From contig JABXIQ010000029.1 in the NCBI GenBank assembly GCA_013373015.1, positions 1-64,000 of the forward strand: DNA of 64,000 bases. Reading direction: 5' to 3'. The DNA is from Kangiellaceae bacterium (GTDB lineage Bacteria; Pseudomonadota; Gammaproteobacteria; Enterobacterales; Kangiellaceae). Every line of letters starts with the position of its first letter. The first letter of the stretch is position 1. The translations under genes were made by a program, and so were the position numbers. Under the pieces are notes generated by a model. It was not told the origin of the DNA and searched no databases. It saw nothing but the letters and a program-made list of their open reading frames with translations. This document shows, in pieces, positions 55,642 to 64,000 of this stretch.

Positions 55642-55816
55642 GCTTATGTACCAAATATTTAGCAATTAAAATGCGTATGTTGTTGACTATTAGTTATATC
55701 GAAATCTGATTGCTCCGACCACTATTAATTTTGCGCCTGCTAATTTCCAATAGCTTTGTAAGCATGCTATAAAGCCAGCGTTTATTTTTTTCTAATATAA
55801 GAATAAGGAACAGATT

Positions 55817-57106
55817 ATGTCCGATGCTATCTTCCAAGATGCTTTAGCCCGCGTCCGTAAAATCGGGGAAAGCGCCAATGTTAGCCAAGACGTCATTAAC
55901 TCGTTGATGCACCCTATGCGCACTATGACCGCTTCACTACCTGTACGTATGGATGATGGTTCAACCTCATACTTCACAGCGTATCGCTGCCGTTATAACA
56001 ATGCTTTGGGTCCAACCAAAGGCGGAATTCGCTACCACCCTGACGTTAATCAAGAAGAAGTTCAAGCTCTGGCCTTGTGGATGACTATCAAGTGTGCCGT
56101 GGTAGGCTTGCCTTATGGCGGCGGAAAAGGTGGTATTACCGTTGACCCAAAGCAATTATCTCGTATGGAACTTGAGCGCTTATCACGCTCTTATGTGCGC
56201 CAAATGGCGGATGTAATCAGTCCTGATCGAGACATTCCCGCACCAGATGTTTATACCAATGAGCGTATCATGGGCTGGATGATGGACGAATACGAAGCAA
56301 TCACCCGCAAAAAAGCACCCGGCGTAATTACCGGTAAGCCTATTGCTCTTGGCGGTAGTTTGGGTCGTGATGATGCCACTGGTCGCGGTGCTTATATGTG
56401 TATTATTGAGCTTGAAAAGAAGCATAACTGGAACCCTGCTGATATTACCGTTGCAGTGCAAGGTTTTGGTAATGGTGGTTATCATGCCGCTCGCTTACTT
56501 CATGAGCGCGGTTATAAAATCGTTGCTATCAGTGATTCTAAAGGTGGCATTTATTCAGCTAATGGCTTTGATGTTCCGAGTGTTTATGAAGAAAAACAAC
56601 GCTCTCGCCAAGTAAAAGCAGTCTATTGTACTCATTCAGTGTGTGAGCAAGTCGAGCATAAAGCAGTTACTAACGAAGAGTTGCTGGAACTGGATGTTGA
56701 TATCTTGATCCCAGCTGCATTAGATGGGGTGATTGGCTCGCATAATATTGACAACATCAAAGCTAAATATATTGTTGAAGTGGCTAATGGTCCTGTATTA
56801 AGTGATGTGGATGATGTACTGCATGAGCGCGGCATTCACGTTGTTCCTGATGTTTTGGCAAATGCAGGTGGTGTAACGGTTTCTTACTTCGAATGGGTGC
56901 AAAACCGTTCAGGCTACTATTGGGAGCTTGAAGAAGTTCAAGAACGCTTAGGAAAAATCATGTCCAAAGCCTTTAATGAAGTTTGGGATCTAGCACAAGC
57001 AGAGAACCGCAGTATGCGTAATGCTGCTTACACCGTTGCCATGCGTCGCATTGGTAAAGCTATTGAAGCTCATGGAACAAGAGATTACTTTAACCACCAA
57101 ATGTAA
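55817..57106 (+). CDS. Glu/Leu/Phe/Val dehydrogenase family (glutamate dehydrogenase type)
   Basis: A 429-residue enzyme with the substrate-binding motif PYGGGKGGITVDP (catalytic Lys) and the later DIPAPDVYTNERIMGWMMDEYE. The NAD(P)-binding domain begins around VAVQGFGNGGYHAARLL. The family oxidatively deaminates glutamate or branched-chain amino acids; length and motifs best fit the NAD-linked glutamate group. Ribosome site AAGGAA at 55806. A terminator follows at 57126-57166. Confidence 0.9.
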   Translation: MSDAIFQDALARVRKIGESANVSQDVINSLMHPMRTMTASLPVRMDDGSTSYFTAYRCRYNNALGPTKGGIRYHPDVNQEEVQALALWMTIKCAVVGLPYGGGKGGITVDPKQLSRMELERLSRSYVRQMADVISPDRDIPAPDVYTNERIMGWMMDEYEAITRKKAPGVITGKPIALGGSLGRDDATGRGAYMCIIELEKKHNWNPADITVAVQGFGNGGYHAARLLHERGYKIVAISDSKGGIYSANGFDVPSVYEEKQRSRQVKAVYCTHSVCEQVEHKAVTNEELLELDVDILIPAALDGVIGSHNIDNIKAKYIVEVANGPVLSDVDDVLHERGIHVVPDVLANAGGVTVSYFEWVQNRSGYYWELEEVQERLGKIMSKAFNEVWDLAQAENRSMRNAAYTVAMRRIGKAIEAHGTRDYFNHQM

Positions 57107-57125
57107 CTTGTGATCAACGCACAAC

Positions 57126-57166
57126 AAAAAAACGCTTGCTAGGCATATCTAACAAGCGTTTTTTTT
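57126..57166. terminator. Bidirectional terminator
   Basis: AAACGCTTG and CAAGCGTTT arms (about 57127-57138 and 57153-57165) with an inner TAG/CTA pair in the loop and T-runs on both sides. It separates the dehydrogenase and the convergent gcvA gene. Confidence 0.85.
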
Positions 57167-57249
57167 GAGCCTCTAGTACCTTAAATTAATCTTTTTAATC
57201 AAGCAGGTACAAACAGTTACATTATTTTAACATTAGCTAAAATAATATT

Positions 57250-58155
57250 TTAGAAGAGAACATCATCATCCACATCATCATTCACTTTTGATAATAACCA
57301 TTCACGGAAAGCCACAATTTTAGGTCTATCGTGTGAATTTTCAGGGCAGACAAGATCATATGAAAAACCACTATCAACCACGATATCAAATGGAGCAATT
57401 AAGCGACCTGATTCAAGATCCATTTGCGATAAGACGCTATGTCCCATTGCAACACCTTGACCATGACGCGCTGCTTGTAGCACCATACCCGAATGACTGA
57501 ACACTGGACCATGATCTAAATTAACACCAGTAACTTCTGCGTGCTTCAACCAAGTACGCCATTCCTCAACACTGATATCATGCAAAAGAGTATGATTTTT
57601 AAGATCATCAGGTGTTTTAAGAGGCTTTTTCTCCAACAGTTCGCGCGAACAAACTGGCGTCAGATGCTCCTCAAACAATCTATCACTGCATAGGCCATCG
57701 TATTCACCTTTACCGTAATAGATAGCGATATCAACGTCTTCACGCACAAAATCTACTTCCACATCAGAAGCCTTAATACGCACGTCAATATCAGGAAACA
57801 ACTCATTAAACTCCGACAATCTCGGAACCAACCATAAAGTAGCAAAAGTCGGGATCACACTAACGGTTAACGAACCCGTAGCACCCTTAGCTTTAACCTG
57901 TTCGGTAGCGTTAACAAGTTTTTCAAAAATATCTCGGATCTTCGGCCAATATAATTGACCTTCGTCTGTCAGCAATAATTTGCGGTTGCGGCGTATAAAA
58001 AGCTGTACGCCAAGAAACTCTTCAAGGGCTTTTATCTGGTGACTAATTGCCGCCTGAGTTACAAAAAGTTCCTCTGCTGCTTTAGTAAAGCTCAAATGGC
58101 GAGCAGCAGCTTCAAATGCACGCAAGCTATTCAACGGGGGTAGTCGTCTAGGCAT
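57250..58155 (-). CDS. gcvA: GcvA-type LysR regulator
   Basis: A 301-residue LysR-type regulator. N-terminal winged helix (LPPLNSLRAFEAAARHLSFTKAAEEL, VTQAAISHQIKALEEFLG) and the effector domain pattern SVIPTFATLWLVPRLSEFNELFPDI match GcvA, which controls the glycine cleavage operon with glycine as signal. No gcv genes are nearby. In E. coli gcvA is divergent from the sRNA gene gcvB; the plus strand upstream of this gene has no GU-rich GcvB-like core that I can see. Unusual acidic C-terminus (NDDVDDDVLF). Confidence 0.9.
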   Translation of the reverse strand: MPRRLPPLNSLRAFEAAARHLSFTKAAEELFVTQAAISHQIKALEEFLGVQLFIRRNRKLLLTDEGQLYWPKIRDIFEKLVNATEQVKAKGATGSLTVSVIPTFATLWLVPRLSEFNELFPDIDVRIKASDVEVDFVREDVDIAIYYGKGEYDGLCSDRLFEEHLTPVCSRELLEKKPLKTPDDLKNHTLLHDISVEEWRTWLKHAEVTGVNLDHGPVFSHSGMVLQAARHGQGVAMGHSVLSQMDLESGRLIAPFDIVVDSGFSYDLVCPENSHDRPKIVAFREWLLSKVNDDVDDDVLF

Positions 58156-58371
58156 TGCTTCTCCTTAATGTCCATTGCATTAGTTTTTTTTATGTTTCGC
58201 ATCAAAATATATCGTTTGAAACTGGTCAAACTACTGGTTATTATTTAACCCGCCGTTAGGGGGCATGCTACAAAACCTTACAATGTAAGGGCTGCAGCAA
58301 GTCAATTTTGCATCCAGTAAGACTATTTTGCAAATTCTAGCCCTATAAGGCAAATACTTTGTAAAGTTTTT

Positions 58372-58464
58372 TTAATGAGTTCGCATAAAAACTTTACCCC
58401 AAAGGTTACGGGCAATTTGTCCACTGAGAGCGGAGCTCTTGGAAAGTTGGTAATTAGGTTTCAT
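58372..58464 (-). CDS. Thirty-codon small protein with strong Shine-Dalgarno
   Basis: I read a 30-residue basic peptide (MKPNYQLSKSSALSGQIARN..., ending KVFMRTH) from ATG 58464. AAGGAGTC lies upstream with a spacing of about 7 nt, an ideal ribosome site, which is the main evidence. No signal peptide or membrane segment; net positive charge. I do not recognise it. A longer frame upstream to 58566 has no such signal. It lies between ctlX and gcvA on the gcvA strand, 217 bp before gcvA. Confidence 0.5.
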   Translation of the reverse strand: MKPNYQLSKSSALSGQIARNLWGKVFMRTH

Positions 58465-58549
58465 AGACTGACTCCTTTGATTAGCGAAACGAGCATTATT
58501 GATATACCTACCCCCATTTGGTCCTATGTTTCGTATCATTGCTAATATC

Positions 58550-58577
58550 AGGCTTGCATCTTGCAAGCCTTTTTTTT
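58550..58577 (+). terminator. Intrinsic terminator with no gene upstream on its strand
   Basis: AGGCTTGCA (58550-58558) and TGCAAGCCT (58562-58570) are perfect arms with a 3-nt loop, followed by TTTTTTT. It is 35 bp before the ctlX start. No protein gene ends upstream on the plus strand, so it would end a leader or small RNA. Confidence 0.8.
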
Positions 58578-58612
58578 ATCTTGCAGTTTGTTCACATCAA
58601 TCTTAAATACCC

Positions 58613-59530
58613 ATGCATACCACACACTCCATTATTATGGTTCCGCCCAACGACTTTGCCTTTAATGAGCAAACAGGCGCTGATAATGAATTTCAACAAC
58701 ACAGCGAGCTTCCGCTCAATATCATTCGTGACGATGCACTGAGCGAATTTAATGAGATGGTGAATATCTTACGTGATCATCACGTTGAAGTTCTGCTACT
58801 CAACAAACAGCATAATACTCCTGAATTACCTGATGCAATATTTCCAAACAATTGGTTTTCAACCGATCAGCAGGGCAATATTCATTTGTACCCCATGAAA
58901 ACCGCCAATCGCCAAGCTGAAGTACGCCCCAATGAACTACAACAACTATTAGAACGACATCATTATAAGGTCGGGTCTATTGAGCCCATAGCAACGCAAG
59001 ATACCTCTCAAGCTTTGGAAGGAACCGGCAGCATCATTTTTGATCATAATAATCGTATTGCTTATGCCGCTTTATCGGAGCGTTGTGATCAAGAACTATT
59101 TGAACAAGCTTGCCAATTCCTCAATTATCAAGCTATTAGCTTTACTACAGCAAGTTCTACGGGCAGCCCCTTTTACCATACCAACGTCATGATGAGTATC
59201 GGAGATGCTTTTGCTGTAATCTGTAGCGAATCAATAACATCAAACCAGCAGCAAGTGCTTGATAGCCTGTCATCAAACCATAAACAACTCATTAACATAA
59301 GTTTGCAACAAGCCGAGCAATCTTTTTGTGGTAATATCCTTCAGTTGCACAATAACCGCAATGAGAAGTTAATCATCATGTCGCAGAGCGCTTTTGACGG
59401 CTTTAGCAAAGAGCAAAAAGCTCAATTAAGCAAACACGGTAAACTTATCGCCTGCCCTATACCAACCATTGAGTCGATTGGTGGTGGTAGTGCCCGCTGT
59501 ATGATGGCAGAGAATTTTTTACCAAAATGA
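58613..59530 (+). CDS. ctlX: CtlX-like citrulline/arginine-deiminase-family hydrolase
   Basis: A 305-residue member of the amidinotransferase fold. Motifs: MVPPNDFAFNEQT at the N-terminus, DAIFPNNWFST, the His in SPFYHTNVMMSIGD and the C-terminal catalytic Cys in IGGGSARCMMAENFL. These match the citrulline utilisation hydrolase CtlX group, described in Francisella. It likely acts on citrulline or a related guanidino/ureido compound. The gene starts 35 bp after an orphan terminator and is followed by the bidirectional terminator at 59546. Confidence 0.85.
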   Translation: MHTTHSIIMVPPNDFAFNEQTGADNEFQQHSELPLNIIRDDALSEFNEMVNILRDHHVEVLLLNKQHNTPELPDAIFPNNWFSTDQQGNIHLYPMKTANRQAEVRPNELQQLLERHHYKVGSIEPIATQDTSQALEGTGSIIFDHNNRIAYAALSERCDQELFEQACQFLNYQAISFTTASSTGSPFYHTNVMMSIGDAFAVICSESITSNQQQVLDSLSSNHKQLINISLQQAEQSFCGNILQLHNNRNEKLIIMSQSAFDGFSKEQKAQLSKHGKLIACPIPTIESIGGGSARCMMAENFLPK

Positions 59531-59545
59531 TAAAACCTAGTCACA

Positions 59546-59571
59546 AAAAAAGCGCCAACTGGCGCTTTTTT
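59546..59571. terminator. Bidirectional terminator
   Basis: A-run, AGCGCCA (59551-59557), TGGCGCT (59560-59566), T-run; between ctlX and the convergent DUF819 gene. Confidence 0.9.
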
Positions 59572-59587
59572 ATTCACAAACCACGAA

Positions 59588-60895
59588 CTATCCACCAACC
59601 ACAGCTCGCATCATAATGGCTGTCGCAATAGCGCCCACAGAGCCTACCGCATAGCCTAAAATAGCTAACAACACGCCAACTGGTGCTAATGAAGGATGGA
59701 ATGCCGAAGCGACAACTGGAGCAGAAGCCGCACCACCGATATTTGCTTTAGAGCCTACAGCCACAAAGAAATAAGGTGCTTTAATCAGCTTAGCGACTAT
59801 GAATAGAATTGCCACATGGATGATCATCCACACAATACCAACAAAGAATACTTGGTAGTGTTCAAAGATTTTGGTTAAGTCCATTTTCATACCAATTGCA
59901 GCAACTAAAACATAAATAAAGACCGAACCAATTTTTGATGATCCTGCATGGTCCAACTCACGAACTTTAGTACGAGATAAGATTAATGCAGCGACAGTAG
60001 CAGTAATAATCATCCAGAAGAAATGACTACCAAAGCCGATATTACTAAACACAGTATGGGCAGTTCCTTTCTCATCAACAGAACCCAAGATAACGCCAGG
60101 CGCCCAGTTGCCAACAATATGACCTAAGGCTACCACTGCAAAACCCAAACCTAAAATAATCATAAAATCATTCAAGTTAGGAATACGTTCATTCTCTTTG
60201 GTGTATTTTTCTACCGTTACTTTTAACTCTTCAATACTTGAATTGTCTGCTTTGAGCCAACGATCCACTGAATCTGATTTTTTGATCAAAAACAGTAAAA
60301 TAACCATCCAAATTTCAGCCACCAGAACATCCATCACCGCCATAGTGCCGAATAGAGTATCACTCACTTCATACAGAACTTGCATTGAAGCCTGGTTAGC
60401 ACCACCGCCAATCCAGCTACCAGCAACGGTCGCCAAACCAGCCCAAATTTCCTCACCTTTAGGTACCACTCCATCGGTTATCCCAACCCATTCTGGGGCA
60501 ACAAAAGAGAAGAATAAAACTGCTAATGGACCACCGATAATGACCCCCAATGTACCCGCAAAGAACATGGCTACCGCGCGCCAGCCAAGGCCAATAATTT
60601 TCTCAAAATCGATACTCAAAGTGAGTAAAAACAAACTCGCTGGTAATAGATAGCGCGAAGCGATGTAATAAATATTATCCGCCGAACCTTTTTCAAAAAA
60701 ACCAAGAGTATTTAGCAAACCCGGTACAAAATAACACAATAGAAGTGCTGGAATATGCTTATAAAAACTGTGCCAAAAGCCAGATTGGCGGCTAGAAGTG
60801 AAGAAAATCAAGCCTAAAATAGCCATGATTATGCCAAAAGCCACAGCATCCGATTGAATTAGAGCTACTTTCTCAGTAGTTTCTGCTAATGCCAT
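59588..60895 (-). CDS. DUF819-family membrane protein
   Basis: A 435-residue protein with about eleven hydrophobic segments. The pattern GSWIGGGANQASMQVLYEVSD, ILMVAVMDVLVAEIWM-type segment, and GSKANIGGAASAPVVASAFHPSLAPVG in the C-terminal third are typical of DUF819, a family of unknown function with a transporter-like layout. An acidic-rich loop (VEKYTKENERIP) lies mid-protein. Start ATG 60895. Confidence 0.87.
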   Translation of the reverse strand: MALAETTEKVALIQSDAVAFGIIMAILGLIFFTSSRQSGFWHSFYKHIPALLLCYFVPGLLNTLGFFEKGSADNIYYIASRYLLPASLFLLTLSIDFEKIIGLGWRAVAMFFAGTLGVIIGGPLAVLFFSFVAPEWVGITDGVVPKGEEIWAGLATVAGSWIGGGANQASMQVLYEVSDTLFGTMAVMDVLVAEIWMVILLFLIKKSDSVDRWLKADNSSIEELKVTVEKYTKENERIPNLNDFMIILGLGFAVVALGHIVGNWAPGVILGSVDEKGTAHTVFSNIGFGSHFFWMIITATVAALILSRTKVRELDHAGSSKIGSVFIYVLVAAIGMKMDLTKIFEHYQVFFVGIVWMIIHVAILFIVAKLIKAPYFFVAVGSKANIGGAASAPVVASAFHPSLAPVGVLLAILGYAVGSVGAIATAIMMRAVVGG

Positions 60896-60948
60896 TGTTA
60901 ATCCCCAATTTGTTGAATATGTTTATGAGTATATTTGTTCAACTCATG

Positions 60949-61431
60949 TTATTTAATAAAACCTATTTTACGCATGAAATAATTCATTTCCCACGCAGGA
61001 CCTACTAATAAAAACAGCAAGTCTTTTAAAAAAGATGGCTTTTTGCCTTCTATATGATGCCCGATAAACTGACCGATCCACGCTAATACAAAAACCACTA
61101 GCGCAATTTGCCATAGAGGTAAGTTTACGTGCTGCTCGATAAAGTAACACAACCCTAACATTACTGCAGCCGTTAGCAACATCCCTGAAAATATCTTCCA
61201 ACCAAAGCTAAGATAAAATAGCTGAGCAATAGCCACAAACACCAGAGCCCAGTTAAATAAAGGATGAAATTGAAGAGCTTGTGGCATCGGAATAACCCAC
61301 AACAAAGCTAATACCGTCCACATAATAGTCGGCACACAGATCCAATGGATCAGTTTGTTGGTTGGATTACGATGGCTTTCACTATACTCAGCAATCCACT
61401 GATGTCCTGAACGCATACTATTCAATTTCAA
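60949..61431 (-). CDS. DUF962 / Mpo1-like family protein
   Basis: A 160-residue membrane protein with about four hydrophobic segments. The histidine pattern ESHRNPTNKLIHWICVP, GHHIEGKKPSFLKDLLFLLVGPAWEMNY is that of DUF962; yeast Mpo1 of this family is an iron-dependent dioxygenase that shortens 2-hydroxy fatty acids. A similar activity here is only an analogy. It lies upstream of the DUF819 gene on the same strand, gap about 53 bp. Confidence 0.87.
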   Translation of the reverse strand: MKLNSMRSGHQWIAEYSESHRNPTNKLIHWICVPTIMWTVLALLWVIPMPQALQFHPLFNWALVFVAIAQLFYLSFGWKIFSGMLLTAAVMLGLCYFIEQHVNLPLWQIALVVFVLAWIGQFIGHHIEGKKPSFLKDLLFLLVGPAWEMNYFMRKIGFIK

Positions 61432-61504
61432 GCTCGGTAAATTTGTCTGCCATCATAGCATAGCTAGCAATGATGATAAGTTCTTGATTAAGCAAATTTA
61501 TACA

Positions 61505-62986
61505 CTAATGTGTATCTACAAGAGGCATTTTATCAAACCAAGGCATAGCTTGCTCAAGCTGATGAGCTAGTCGTAACAACATGGCATCTTGCCCATTGGC
61601 GGCAATGAACTGCGCGCCCATTGGTAACCGATTACCAAGCCACAGAGGTACTGACATAGCTGGTTGGCCCGTTAGATTAGCAATTTGCGTATAAGGCATC
61701 ACAGCTACATTCTTTTGCGCGACTTTATCGAACACACCGACTTTATCTAAAATGCCTAATAAACCAAGGCTATAGAATAACGACAACAACTTTTGTTCGC
61801 TCAATGTTGGTTTTAATTCACCAATTTTAGGCGGTGCTTGGGTCAAAACTGGCGATAAGAATACATCATATTTATGATGAAAGCTCCCCATTTGACGTGC
61901 CAGTTGATTCCAACTTCGTCTGAGTTTAACCACTTCTTTGGCTGAATGTTTTTCACCCAGCTTAGCTAAAACCCAAGTCGTTATTTCCAACTCATCCCGC
62001 TTGAGCTTCCTGCCCAGCAACTGTTCTGCCCATTCAATATCAGCGGCCACTTCGCCGTAATAAAGCCCAAGATAAGCCTCTAGCAAGGCCTCTCCAGAAT
62101 AAGGTAACTCGACTTGCTCAACTTTATGGCCCAAAGCTTCTAGCTGCTTAGTTAGCTTATCAAACGCTGTGCGAGTTTCTTGCTCTGGCAGCGTACCCAT
62201 TGGCGTTGTCATACAAACCCCAATAGTCAGTGTAGGCTGATCTTGATGAATCGCGCTATAGTAACTGTGCTCTTTGGGTATAACAAAAGGAGAGCCTATA
62301 TCACTACCATTAATAGCATCTAACATCATTGCACTATCACGCACCGAGCGAGTCAGCACATGTTCTTGTACCGCTCCTTGCCAATATTCTCCAACATTTG
62401 GCCCGCAAGGAACCCGACCACGACTGGGTTTAAAGCCAAACAGTCCGCAACAAGAGGCTGGAATACGCAAAGAGCCACCGCCATCACCGCCAGCCGCCAT
62501 TGGCACAATGCCCGCGGCCACCGCCGCCGCAGAGCCGCCAGAAGAACCACCCGCAGAAAGCGTCAAATCCCAAGGGTTGCGACAAGCACCAAACGCATCA
62601 GGTTCAGTAACCCCCATTAAGCCGAACTCGGGTGTGCTGGTTTTGCCGAATACACGAACTCCTGTCTGCAAATAACGCTCGACAAGCTCTGTTGTCTGTT
62701 TAGGGTAATAATTCTTTAGTCCTTGAGCGCCGCTGGATGTTGGCATTGTAGGAATATCCAAGTACAAGTCTTTAAATAAAAAGGGAACGCCAGCAAAAAC
62801 ACCCTCAGCTTCAACCTTTCCCACCTGCTCAATAGGCAAGGTAAAATTCAACGCATTAATCTTTGGCTCAACTTCTAGTAGCCTTTGGTAAGCTAGCTGC
62901 AACAACTCGTCGCTAGTAACTTCACCTTTAGCCACCAACTGAGCTAAACCCAGCGCATCATATTGCACATAATCCGAATATTGCAT
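61505..62986 (-). CDS. Amidase-signature family enzyme
   Basis: A 493-residue amidase. The Ser-Ser-Lys triad is visible: Lys in FLFKDLYLD, the first Ser and second Ser in SAGGSSGGSAAAVAAGIVPMAAGGDGGGSLRIPAS (written in parts: SAGGSSGGSAAA; GGDGGGSLR). It has no GatB partner or tRNA-related context, so it is a general amidase, possibly acting on small amides or aryl amides. Length is normal. The gene is flanked by DUF962 and mscL and probably has its own promoter. Confidence 0.9.
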   Translation of the reverse strand: MQYSDYVQYDALGLAQLVAKGEVTSDELLQLAYQRLLEVEPKINALNFTLPIEQVGKVEAEGVFAGVPFLFKDLYLDIPTMPTSSGAQGLKNYYPKQTTELVERYLQTGVRVFGKTSTPEFGLMGVTEPDAFGACRNPWDLTLSAGGSSGGSAAAVAAGIVPMAAGGDGGGSLRIPASCCGLFGFKPSRGRVPCGPNVGEYWQGAVQEHVLTRSVRDSAMMLDAINGSDIGSPFVIPKEHSYYSAIHQDQPTLTIGVCMTTPMGTLPEQETRTAFDKLTKQLEALGHKVEQVELPYSGEALLEAYLGLYYGEVAADIEWAEQLLGRKLKRDELEITTWVLAKLGEKHSAKEVVKLRRSWNQLARQMGSFHHKYDVFLSPVLTQAPPKIGELKPTLSEQKLLSLFYSLGLLGILDKVGVFDKVAQKNVAVMPYTQIANLTGQPAMSVPLWLGNRLPMGAQFIAANGQDAMLLRLAHQLEQAMPWFDKMPLVDTH

Positions 62987-63097
62987 CTAAATCCTACTAA
63001 TGAGATAAGTTATTGGAATTTATCGCATTATTATGCTATTAAAGTCAAACTTACAGTCATTATTTTATTAAAACCAAAACCTTAGGGGGATATAACA

Positions 63098-63499
63098 ATG
63101 GGCATGATGAGTGAATTTAAACAGTTTGCAATGAAAGGCAATGTGATGGATATGGCTATCGGTATCATTATCGGTGGTGCATTTGGTAAAATCGTAAGCT
63201 CATTTGTAAACGATGTGCTAATGCCACCACTTGGCGTGTTATTAGGTGGCGTGGATTTCAAGGATTTAGCTTACACCATTCAAGAAGCAGCGGGTGATAC
63301 TCCTGCAGTAACATTAAACTATGGCAACTTTATACAAACGGCTCTGGACTTTATTATCATAGCATTCGCGATATTTATGATGGTTAAAGCTATGAATTCT
63401 ATGAAGAAAAAGGAAGAAGAAGCTCCTGCAGAAGATCCAAAACCTTCTAACGAAGAAGTGTTACTGAGCGAAATTCGTGATTTATTGAAAAAAGATTAA
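63098..63499 (+). CDS. mscL: Large-conductance mechanosensitive channel MscL
   Basis: A 133-residue pentameric channel subunit that opens on membrane tension to release solutes during osmotic downshock. The N-terminal [30 protein letters not shown] and C-terminal helix ([12 protein letters not shown]) match. GGGGG 8 nt upstream supports ATG 63098; an ATG at 63107 (MSEFKQF) is the alternative. A terminator follows at 63520-63551. Confidence 0.96.
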   Translation: MGMMSEFKQFAMKGNVMDMAIGIIIGGAFGKIVSSFVNDVLMPPLGVLLGGVDFKDLAYTIQEAAGDTPAVTLNYGNFIQTALDFIIIAFAIFMMVKAMNSMKKKEEEAPAEDPKPSNEEVLLSEIRDLLKKD

Positions 63500-63519
63500 T
63501 CCGCTATTGGCACTATGAA

Positions 63520-63551
63520 GCCCGCACTTAGAAATGCGGGCCTTGTTTTTT
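63520..63551 (+). terminator. Terminator of mscL
   Basis: GCCCGCA (63520-63526) and TGCGGGC (63535-63541) arms then TTGTTTTTTT. Confidence 0.85.
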
Positions 63552-63555
63552 TAAG

Positions 63556-64000
63556 CTAAAACCGATAAGGAGAAAAAGCACTTATATCAATTGATGTTTT
63601 CTTACCTGTGATGATCTCAGCCACTAACTTACCTGTCGCTGGTGCTAGGGTTATACCTAACATATTGTGCCCAGTTGCCAACAATGCATTATCTAAGCTA
63701 GGTACATAGCCAATAATTGGTAAGCTATCCCATGTCATTGGTCGCCACCCCATCCAAGAATGCTGATAATCTTCTGCCAGCGTATTAATGAGATAAGGCT
63801 TTGCAGACTCAAATAATTGCTTGATTCGATGCTTAGGAATATTGCTATCAAAACCAACAAACTCCATCATAGAACCTAAACGTAAACTATCCTCAAAAGG
63901 TGTAATACCAACTCTATGCTCAGGAAATAGTATCGGTTTTTGCGGCCCATCAATTGGTGACTTAATCGTAACTGAGTAGCCTTTAGCAGGTTCAACGGGA
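63556..64000 (-). CDS. FAD-dependent D-amino-acid dehydrogenase-like protein, 3' part
   Basis: The complement from the right edge reads PVEPAKGYSVTIKSPIDGPQ... and continues without a stop to 63556, so about 148 C-terminal residues are present; the ATG at 63870 is internal. The segments KGYSVTI, HRVGITPFEDSLRLGSMMEF, SWMGWRPMTWDSLPIIGYVPS and LATGHNMLGITLAPATGKLVAEI match the C-terminus of DadA-like enzymes, which oxidise D-amino acids at the membrane. The N-terminal FAD motif is outside the window. Confidence 0.88.
   Translation of the reverse strand, partial: PVEPAKGYSVTIKSPIDGPQKPILFPEHRVGITPFEDSLRLGSMMEFVGFDSNIPKHRIKQLFESAKPYLINTLAEDYQHSWMGWRPMTWDSLPIIGYVPSLDNALLATGHNMLGITLAPATGKLVAEIITGKKTSIDISAFSPYRF

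Noticed and set aside
56183..56485. Minus-strand 100-codon frame inside the glutamate dehydrogenase gene
   Set aside because: Mirror of a highly conserved gene; the composition is that of an antisense shadow.
58156..58549. GcvB small RNA divergent from gcvA
   Set aside because: The position is right, and a terminator exists, but there is no GU-rich R1-like core on the plus strand.
1..64000. CRISPR array or restriction-modification/abortive-infection system
   Set aside because: No regularly spaced repeats, cas genes, methyltransferase-endonuclease pairs or known defence domains are seen in the window.

Overview
The window looks like the chromosome of a free-living, moderately AT-rich gammaproteobacterium, most likely a marine Kangiella/Aliikangiella-type lineage. 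This is inferred from gene families and gene order only; no search was run. The main support is: (i) a block (fimX, serB, an AhpA-like gene, parC, parE, cpdA, a DUF1249 gene, nudF, a TolC-type gene) that follows the order I recall for the PA4958-PA4974 region of Pseudomonas aeruginosa; (ii) a gammaproteobacterial tmRNA tag (ANEDNYALAA); (iii) the complete EF-P beta-lysylation gene set; (iv) many secreted peptidases and outer-membrane proteins.

Layout. 1-656: 5' part of a DUF1302 outer-membrane protein. 979-3461: GntR(YtrA-type)-ABC ATPase-permease operon with a small membrane protein downstream and a perfect palindrome upstream. 3.8-5.7 kb: accessory patch of three unrecognised small genes with short repeats and hairpins. 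5.7-7.6 kb: YeiH-type transporter and NudC. 7.9-11.3 kb: a small unknown protein, then epmA, efp and epmB. 11.4-23.9 kb: FimX-type c-di-GMP signalling, serB, topoisomerase IV, cAMP phosphodiesterase and nudF. 24-30 kb: PIMT-like methyltransferase, TolC, WaaA, RnfH/RatA, SmpB, LysM lipoprotein. 30.1-33.3 kb: Ser/Thr kinase, FHA protein and PP2C phosphatase operon. 33.4-36.9 kb: tmRNA and an island in its 3' end, bounded by 45-bp near-identical repeats and carrying a truncated integrase, a MocR-like regulator without its PLP lysine and a divergent membrane M23 peptidase. 37-43.4 kb: antiporter, heat-shock Hsp20 gene, TcdA, ECF sigma/anti-sigma pair, outer-membrane barrel, AmpG. 43.4-48.5 kb: PanE-MsrB fusion, thioredoxin-like lipoprotein, SPOR and Sel1 lipoproteins, RutE-like nitroreductase, membrane protein. 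48.5-64 kb: S9 and M28 peptidases, 7TM diguanylate cyclase, SDR, glutamate-type dehydrogenase, GcvA regulator, a 30-codon gene, CtlX-like hydrolase, DUF819 and DUF962 proteins, amidase, MscL, and the 3' part of a D-amino-acid dehydrogenase.

Most genes are ordinary core functions in short operons separated by clear intrinsic terminators. Functional links visible in the window: smpB and ssrA (ribosome rescue) 4.4 kb apart; efp with both of its lysylation enzymes; a kinase, its probable phosphopeptide reader and a phosphatase; c-di-GMP (FimX, GGDEF) and cAMP (CpdA) signalling. The least ordinary points are the tmRNA island with its catalytically altered MocR-like protein, the PanE-MsrB fusion, the sigma32 promoter plus possible ROSE-like leader of hsp20, the nested palindrome after efp, the 30-codon gene with a strong Shine-Dalgarno, and an orphan terminator before ctlX.
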